The notes below the pieces were generated by a model. The model saw only the letters and a list, made by a program, of their open reading frames with translations, was not told where the DNA came from and did not search any database. The position numbers were made by a program, and so were the translations under genes. Below, one piece after another: positions 59,294-64,000 of a DNA stretch of 64,000 bases. How positions within the stretch are numbered: position 1 is the first letter of the stretch; every line of letters starts with the position of its first letter. This DNA is from Cryobacterium breve (lineage in GTDB: Bacteria; Actinomycetota; Actinomycetes; Actinomycetales; Microbacteriaceae): assembly GCF_027594785.1 (NCBI RefSeq), contig NZ_CP075584.1, positions 2,976,001 through 3,040,000 of the forward strand. The letters are read 5' to 3'.

Positions 59294-59371
59294 CGTCGGG
59301 GGCGGACGGCGGCGCGGGCTGCGGCGGGCGGATGCGCGGGGCCGGGATTGGTGGCGAAGGGCGGCGAACGG

Positions 59372-59377
59372 CAGAAT
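59372..59377 (+). promoter_or_regulatory. -10 box of a leaderless promoter (lpdA)
   Basis: CAGAAT, 6 nt (GTCACC), then ATG at 59384. Confidence 0.5.
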
Positions 59378-59383
59378 GTCACC

Positions 59384-60829
59384 ATGGCCTACGAGTTCGA
59401 ACGCAAGCAGCAGATCGTCATTCTCGGCGGAGGGCCCGGCGGATACGAAGCGGCGATCGCCGGGGCTCAGCTCGGAGCGGAGGTCACGCTCGTCGAAGAG
59501 GTCGGCGTCGGCGGGTCCGCCGTCATCACGGACGTCGTCCCCTCGAAGTCGCTCATCGCCACCGCAGAGGCCACCAACTCCATCGGCGACGCGACAGAAC
59601 TCGGTGTCCAGCTATTCGTCCGCGGGGCCGACGGCAAGCCGAGCCGCCCCGAGGTCGCGATCAACCTCGCCGCCGTGAACAAGCGTCTCCTCGCGCTCGC
59701 CCGCCAGCAGTCCGAGGACATGCGGGCCACCCTCGTCACCGCCGGAGTCCGCCTCGTCCAGGGCCACGGCCGCCTCGACGGCACGAGTGGCGTGATCGTC
59801 GCGACCTCCGAGGCCGCCGGCACCGATTTCGACCGGATCAGCGCCGACACGATCGTCGTCTCCGTTGGAGCGAGCCCGCGCATCCTCCCGACCGCGGTCC
59901 CCGACGGGGAGCGCATCCTCACCTGGACCCAGCTCTACAATCTGCGCGCCGTGCCCGAGCACCTCATCGTCGTCGGGTCCGGCGTCACCGGCGCCGAGTT
60001 CGCCTCCGCATACCGGGCCCTCGGGGCCCGCGTCACCCTGATCTCGAGCCGCGACCAGGTGCTGCCGGGCGAGGACGCCGACGCGGCAGCCGTGATCGAG
60101 AACGTCTTCAAGCGCAACGGGATGGTCGTCCTCAGCAAGTCCCGCGCCGAATCCGTCGTCGTCACCGGTGCCGGGGTGCTCGCGACGCTCTCCGACGGAC
60201 GCAAGGTCGAGGGCAGCCACTGCCTGATCGCCGTCGGCTCGGTGCCGAACACCCACGGGATCGGCCTCGAGGAGGCCGGCGTGCAGCTGACCGACTCCGG
60301 GCACATCCGGGTGAACCGGGTCGCCCGCACCTCGATGCCGAGCATCTACGCGGCCGGAGACTGCACGACAGAGCTGCCGCTCGCATCCGTCGCCTCGATG
60401 ATGGGCCGCACCGCGGTCTTCCACGCGATGGGCGACGCCGTGAACCCGATCGAGATCCGCAATGTCGCGGCCAACATCTTCACCCAGCCCGAGATCGCGA
60501 CCGTCGGCTGGACGCAGAAGCAGATCGAGGACGGCCTCGTGCGCGGCACGATCTACAAGCTGCCCCTTGCCGCGAACCCGCGCGCGAAGATGATGGGCAT
60601 CAAGGACGGCTTCGTCAAGCTCTTCGCGACCACGACGACCGGCACCGTCATCGGTGGCGTCATCGTCGCCCCGAAGGCGAGCGAACTCATCTTCCCGCTC
60701 GCGCTCGCCGTGGAGCACCGGCTCACGGTCGACGAGGTCGCCAGGGCGTTCCCGGTCTACCCGTCGCTGACGGGCTCGATCACGGATGCCGCCCGCGCGA
60801 TGCACATCGTCCATCGGGCCATCCGATGA
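59384..60829 (+). CDS. lpdA: LpdA-type NAD(P)H-quinone dehydrogenase (no redox cysteines)
   Basis: A 481-residue flavoprotein of the disulfide-reductase superfamily. IVILGGGPGGYEAAIAGAQL is the FAD fold, HLIVVGSGVTGAEFASAYRA the NAD(P) fold, and SIYAAGDCTTELPLASVASM the second FAD motif. Where lipoamide dehydrogenases have the CxxxxC redox pair, this protein has VGGSAVITDVVPSKS, so it cannot be a classical Lpd. M. tuberculosis LpdA (Rv3303c) lacks the pair in the same way and acts as a quinone reductase. The ATG is chosen from the CAGAAT box 6 nt before it; an in-frame open stretch upstream runs into the repeat. It is uninterrupted. Confidence 0.9.
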   Translation: MAYEFERKQQIVILGGGPGGYEAAIAGAQLGAEVTLVEEVGVGGSAVITDVVPSKSLIATAEATNSIGDATELGVQLFVRGADGKPSRPEVAINLAAVNKRLLALARQQSEDMRATLVTAGVRLVQGHGRLDGTSGVIVATSEAAGTDFDRISADTIVVSVGASPRILPTAVPDGERILTWTQLYNLRAVPEHLIVVGSGVTGAEFASAYRALGARVTLISSRDQVLPGEDADAAAVIENVFKRNGMVVLSKSRAESVVVTGAGVLATLSDGRKVEGSHCLIAVGSVPNTHGIGLEEAGVQLTDSGHIRVNRVARTSMPSIYAAGDCTTELPLASVASMMGRTAVFHAMGDAVNPIEIRNVAANIFTQPEIATVGWTQKQIEDGLVRGTIYKLPLAANPRAKMMGIKDGFVKLFATTTTGTVIGGVIVAPKASELIFPLALAVEHRLTVDEVARAFPVYPSLTGSITDAARAMHIVHRAIR

Positions 60830-60845
60830 CTCGCCCCCGGTCCTC

Positions 60846-60906
60846 GCGAGAGTACACTTATGGCCCTTTAAACCGCGGTTTTAAAGGGCCGAAAGTACGC
60901 TCTCGC
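60846..60906. terminator. Long hairpin between lpdA and the YjbR gene
   Basis: Inner 11-bp stem GGCCCTTTAAA (60862-60872) with 60880-60890 around CCGCGGT, plus an outer stem GCGAGAGTAC/GTAC-GC-TCTCGC. The genes converge, so it may terminate both. Confidence 0.65.
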
Positions 60907-60917
60907 GGGAGAGCCGG

Positions 60918-61271
60918 TCAGCCCTCGAGGCCGCGGCGGACGGCGCGGGGGAGAGCGGCGACGATGATCGCGTGCGACTCGGTGATCAGCTCCCGCACGT
61001 GGTCGGCGGGAACGGAGCCGTCGAGTCGCACGGTCACCCAGTGGCGCTTGTTCATGTGATAGCCCGGTTCGATGCCGGCAACGCTCCGGATCAGCCGCGG
61101 CACGTTCTCGGGGAGCGCCTTGAGCGTGATCGACCGGCTCGGGGCATCCGGCTGGTCGACGGAGAACATCTTGCCCGCGACCTTCATCACCCGGGCCTCC
61201 GGCCCGAACGGGTACGTCTCGACGGCGCCGTTCAGATCGAGCAGGAACGCGGTCAGTTCGTCCGGATCCAC
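60918..61271 (-). CDS. MmcQ/YjbR family protein
   Basis: A 117-residue protein of the MmcQ/YjbR family, a small DNA-binding-like (CyaY-fold) domain of unknown function. PFGPEARVMKVAGKMFSV, SITLKALPENVPRLIRSVAG, GYHMNKRHWVTVRLDGSVPA and ELITESHAIIVAALP are the conserved segments, and nothing extra is present. It lies downstream of accA3 on the same strand after 54 bp and converges with lpdA. No role can be given from context. Confidence 0.88.
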   Translation of the reverse strand: MDPDELTAFLLDLNGAVETYPFGPEARVMKVAGKMFSVDQPDAPSRSITLKALPENVPRLIRSVAGIEPGYHMNKRHWVTVRLDGSVPADHVRELITESHAIIVAALPRAVRRGLEG

Positions 61272-61325
61272 GACGGTCCCCTTTCCCGGCCGACGATGAG
61301 CGAGCGGATACCTGCCGGGAGGTGC

Positions 61326-63095
61326 CTACGCGGCGTCGGTCACGGCCAGCAACATATACCCGCTCGACACCGTGGCGCCGACGACGGCGCCGATGCTGCC
61401 GATCACGCCGTCCTTGTGCGCGGTGAGGGGCTGTTCCATCTTCATGGCCTCGAGCACGAGCAACAGGTCGCCCTTGACGACCACGTCGCCCTCTGCCACG
61501 GCGAGCTTGACGATCGTGGCCTGCATCGGCGCGACCACGGCGTCGCCGATGGCCGTGTTCACCGAGTGGGCAACGCCGCGGCGACGCGGCGCGGGACCGG
61601 CGGTGTTCTCGGCGGTGCCGGGCAGGAGGCGCACGGGGAGGCTGACCTCGATGCGGCGGCCCTCGACCTCGACGACGACGTTGTGGCGTTTCTCGGCGGT
61701 GCCCTCGTCGGTGAGGGACCCGTTCCACGGCTCGATGTCGTTGACGAACTCGGTTTCGATCCACCGGGTGTAGATCGAGAACGGTTCGCCGTCGACGGGC
61801 GCGAAAGCGGGGTCGCGCACGATCGTGCGGTGGAACGGCAGCACGGTCGGGAGTCCGGCGATGTCGAACTCGTCAAGGGCGCGGCGGGAGCGCTCGAGCG
61901 CTTCTTCGCGGGTCGCACCGGTGACGATGAGCTTGGCCAGCAGGGAGTCGAAGGAGCCGGAGATGACGTCGCCGGCCTGCACGCCGCTGTCGACGCGCAC
62001 GCCGGGGCCGCCCGGCGCCCGGAAGACGTGCACGGGGCCGGGGGCGGGCATGAACCCGCGGCCGGGGTCTTCGCCGTTGATCCGGAATTCGAAGGAGTGC
62101 CCACGCGGGATCGGGTCGTCGTAGTCGAGTCGGCCACCCTCTGCGAGGCGGAACTGTTCGCGGACGAGGTCGATACCGGTGACCTCTTCGGAGACGGGGT
62201 GTTCGACCTGGAGCCGGGTGTTGACCTCGAGGAAGGAGACGGTGCCGTCCTGCCCGATCAGGAATTCGCAGGTGCCGGCACCGAGGTAGCCGACCTCCTT
62301 GAGGATGGCCTTGGAGGCGCGGTACATCTCGTCGTGCTGGGCGGTCGTCAGGAACGGCGCGGGCGCCTCCTCGACGAGCTTCTGGTGGCGGCGTTGGAGC
62401 GAGCAGTCACGGGTGGAGACGACGACGACGTTGCCGTAGGCGTCGGCGAGGCACTGGGTCTCGACGTGGCGGGGCTTGTCGAGGTACTTCTCCACGAAGC
62501 ATTCGCCACGGCCGAAGGCGGCGACGGCCTCCCGCACGGCGGAGTCGAAGAGCTCTGGAACCTCTTCGCGGGTGCGGGCGACCTTGAGGCCGCGGCCGCC
62601 GCCGCCGAAGGCGGCCTTGATCGCGACCGGTAGCCCGTGCTGGTCGATGAAGTCGAGGACCTCGGTGGCGTCGAGCACCGGGTTGAGGGTGCCTGGCGCC
62701 ATCGGGGCGTGCACCCGTTCAGCGATGTGCCGGGCGGAGACCTTGTCGCCGAGCTGTTCGATGGCGTCGGGGGACGGGCCGATCCAGATCAGGCCGGCGT
62801 CGATCACGGCGCGGGCGAATTCGGCGTTCTCGGCGAGGAAGCCGTACCCGGGGTGCACGGCGTCGGCGCCGGACCGGCGGGCGATCGAGAGGATCTTCTC
62901 GATGACCAGGTAGGTTTCGGCGCTTGTCGTACCGTCGAGCCCGTACGCCTCGTCTGCGAGGCGGGCGTGAACGGCGTCACGATCCTGGTCGGCGTAGACG
63001 GCGACCGAGAGAATGCCGCTGTCTTTCGCGGCTCGAATCACCCGGACGGCGATTTCGCCCCGGTTGGCGATGAGGACCTTCGTTATGCGGGACAC
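61326..63095 (-). CDS. accA3: Acyl-CoA carboxylase alpha chain (biotin carboxylase + BCCP)
   Basis: A 589-residue fusion. Residues 1-450 are biotin carboxylase: [20 protein letters not shown] at the start, [20 protein letters not shown] (ATP-grasp glycine loop), [19 protein letters not shown] and [20 protein letters not shown] (catalytic). The last 75 residues are the biotin carrier domain, with [14 protein letters not shown] giving the biotinyl lysine. It carboxylates biotin for acetyl- or propionyl-CoA carboxylase together with a beta subunit. A beta subunit gene is expected next to maf, and the gene beginning at 63942 may be that. It is uninterrupted. Confidence 0.93.
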   Translation of the reverse strand: MSRITKVLIANRGEIAVRVIRAAKDSGILSVAVYADQDRDAVHARLADEAYGLDGTTSAETYLVIEKILSIARRSGADAVHPGYGFLAENAEFARAVIDAGLIWIGPSPDAIEQLGDKVSARHIAERVHAPMAPGTLNPVLDATEVLDFIDQHGLPVAIKAAFGGGGRGLKVARTREEVPELFDSAVREAVAAFGRGECFVEKYLDKPRHVETQCLADAYGNVVVVSTRDCSLQRRHQKLVEEAPAPFLTTAQHDEMYRASKAILKEVGYLGAGTCEFLIGQDGTVSFLEVNTRLQVEHPVSEEVTGIDLVREQFRLAEGGRLDYDDPIPRGHSFEFRINGEDPGRGFMPAPGPVHVFRAPGGPGVRVDSGVQAGDVISGSFDSLLAKLIVTGATREEALERSRRALDEFDIAGLPTVLPFHRTIVRDPAFAPVDGEPFSIYTRWIETEFVNDIEPWNGSLTDEGTAEKRHNVVVEVEGRRIEVSLPVRLLPGTAENTAGPAPRRRGVAHSVNTAIGDAVVAPMQATIVKLAVAEGDVVVKGDLLLVLEAMKMEQPLTAHKDGVIGSIGAVVGATVSSGYMLLAVTDAA

Positions 63096-63204
63096 AGTGC
63101 CTGAGCTTATTGGACATCCCGCCCCAGGCTTTGGTTCTCTTCAACAAAAAGAGCTCCCAAAAAGGTATGGATGCCTACAAAACGCCCCCGAAACCCGCTC
63201 GGCG

Positions 63205-63873
63205 TCAGGCGTCTGCGCGGTTCCAGAGGCTCGGCCAGGAGTGCCCGAGACTGATCACGAGCCGGCGCAGTGTCGGCAGGGACAGGCCGACGACGGTCGA
63301 TGGGTCGCCCTCGATGTGGGTGATGAAGGGGGCTCCGAGGCTGTCGATCGTGAACGCCCCGGCGACGAACAGGGGCTCCCCGGTCGCGATGTACGCGTCG
63401 AGCTCCGCGTCGTCGATGTCGTCGGCGAAGGTCACGTCGGCGACGGCGACAGCCCCGACGGCCCGGCCGGGCACGCCGGCCCGGTGCTCGATGAGCCAGT
63501 GGCCCGAGTAGAGCTGACCGGTGCGGCCGCGCTGCAGCTCCCAGCGCTCCCTGGCCTTCTCAGCCGTGTGCGGCTTGCCGTAGATCACGCCGTCGATCAC
63601 GAAGACAGAGTCCCCGCCGAGCACGAGGTGCACGTCGTCCCCGTCGGCGGCCTCGGCGTCCAGGGCGACGATCGCCCGGGAGACGTCCTCCGCCTTGGCG
63701 CGAGCGAGCAATTCGACCGTGTGGCGGGGCGTGAGCGGTGCGCCGAGCGCCCGGGCGGCATCCGCTGCGACCTCGCCTTCGTCGACGCCGGGCGCGATCG
63801 TGACCGGCTCGATCCCGGCGGCACGCAGGAGCGTGAGCCGGGCCGGAGAGGTCGAGGCCAGGTACAGGCGCAT
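63205..63873 (-). CDS. maf: Maf-like nucleotide pyrophosphatase
   Basis: A 222-residue Maf/HAM1-superfamily house-cleaning enzyme that hydrolyses non-canonical or methylated nucleoside triphosphates. LYLASTSPARLTLLRAAGI is the N-terminal phosphate-binding motif (S-x-S-P-x-R). VLGGDSVFVIDGVIYGKPHT contains the catalytic Asp with Lys in GKP, and GAFTIDSLGAPFITHIEGDP is the conserved substrate-binding stretch. An insert (AEAADGDDVHL) precedes the DSV motif. ATG 63873 is chosen for homology at MRLYLAST. It lies between accA3 and the gene starting at 63942, as in M. tuberculosis. Confidence 0.92.
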   Translation of the reverse strand: MRLYLASTSPARLTLLRAAGIEPVTIAPGVDEGEVAADAARALGAPLTPRHTVELLARAKAEDVSRAIVALDAEAADGDDVHLVLGGDSVFVIDGVIYGKPHTAEKARERWELQRGRTGQLYSGHWLIEHRAGVPGRAVGAVAVADVTFADDIDDAELDAYIATGEPLFVAGAFTIDSLGAPFITHIEGDPSTVVGLSLPTLRRLVISLGHSWPSLWNRADA

Positions 63874-63895
63874 GGTTCCCTTCGTGCCGCGAAAG

Positions 63896-63919
63896 AGCGG
63901 CGATAGAAGCGGCGATAGA
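63896..63919. repeat. Two tandem copies of a 12-mer
   Basis: AGCGGCGATAGA repeated exactly (63896-63907, 63908-63919), followed by a partial third unit, in the 68-bp gap between maf and the divergent gene at 63942. Confidence 0.55.
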
Positions 63920-63941
63920 AGCGATGTGGGATGCTCGAACA

Positions 63942-64000
63942 ATGGCCACCAGCAATGACACACCGGCGAATCTCCCCGCACCCGCAGCCGAGGTGGGTAC
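63942..64000 (+). CDS. Start of a gene cut by the window edge, possibly acyl-CoA carboxylase beta chain
   Basis: An open frame from ATG 63942 to the edge gives 19 residues (MATSNDTPANLPAPAAEVG). A GATGCT hexamer 6 nt before the ATG fits a leaderless promoter. The leader is low-complexity and has no diagnostic motif. Position is the only clue: in related actinobacteria the gene divergent from maf near accA3 is often accD/pccB. That identity is a guess. Confidence 0.45.
   Translation, partial: MATSNDTPANLPAPAAEVG

Noticed and set aside
59384..60829. Dihydrolipoamide dehydrogenase
   Set aside because: The essential CxxxxC redox pair is missing.
60972..62633. Long plus-strand open frame opposite YjbR and accA3
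   Set aside because: It is a shadow of the biotin carboxylase gene on the other strand.

Overview
The window is high-GC actinobacterial DNA. Gene content, very dense packing with ATGA/GTGA stop-start overlaps, frequent leaderless promoters (a TANNNT hexamer 6-8 nt before the start codon) and heavy use of GCGGATGCC-type codon pairs point to the family Microbacteriaceae (a Cryobacterium/Leifsonia-like organism). The genus is inference. No rRNA, tRNA, CRISPR array, prophage or transposase was seen; the content is chromosomal metabolism.

Layout. 1-8.7 kb: the end of a succinate-semialdehyde dehydrogenase, a SpoU rRNA methylase, a thiolase/SDR pair, an alanine-rich hypothetical protein, and an agmatine-to-putrescine pair (agmatine deiminase plus nitrilase-fold amidase) divergent from a TetR regulator. 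9-16 kb: a kinase/degenerate-M23/PLP-enzyme fusion facing an Lrp regulator, then a RamB/PrpR-like regulator divergent from PEP carboxykinase. 16-26 kb: a TetR/DHA2 efflux pair, a GH38 alpha-mannosidase, an ABC exporter with a ~310-residue insertion inside its ATPase domain, and an MHS transporter. 26-30 kb: ribD-ribE-ribBA-ribH behind an FMN riboswitch. 30-37 kb: an AbiEi/DUF559 protein, a SorC-type regulator and glpD-glpF-glpK. 37-44 kb: trpS, xth, a YihY protein and sdhCDAB. 44-56 kb: a GT4 glycosyltransferase divergent from manC, then a nucleoside uptake and salvage run (lipoprotein, ATPase, two permeases, cdd, deoA, add) ending in a PTS IIA/IIB pair. 56-64 kb: pmmB-like mutase, deoD, lpdA, a YjbR protein, accA3, maf and the first codons of the next gene. 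From memory, the sdh/cdd/deoA/add/pmmB/deoD/lpdA/accA3/maf order echoes the Mycobacterium tuberculosis Rv3280-Rv3319 neighbourhood.

Two things stand out. First, 17 genes are broken by 26 single-base frameshifts; 16 of these read AGCT as AGGCT or AGCCT, nearly always inside GAGCTG. Because they hit sdhA, sdhB, pckG, glpK and deoA, they look like a motif-linked sequencing artefact (perhaps a modified base), not real pseudogenes. Frameshifted genes are therefore given as whole CDS spans. Second, intergenic spaces carry families of 75-100 bp elements with perfect 12-20 bp inverted ends: five copies with CTAACTCAGGA arms, three with AATTCGACGGAG arms, and several singletons. They sit in tandem, convergent and divergent gaps, so simple terminator function does not explain them all.
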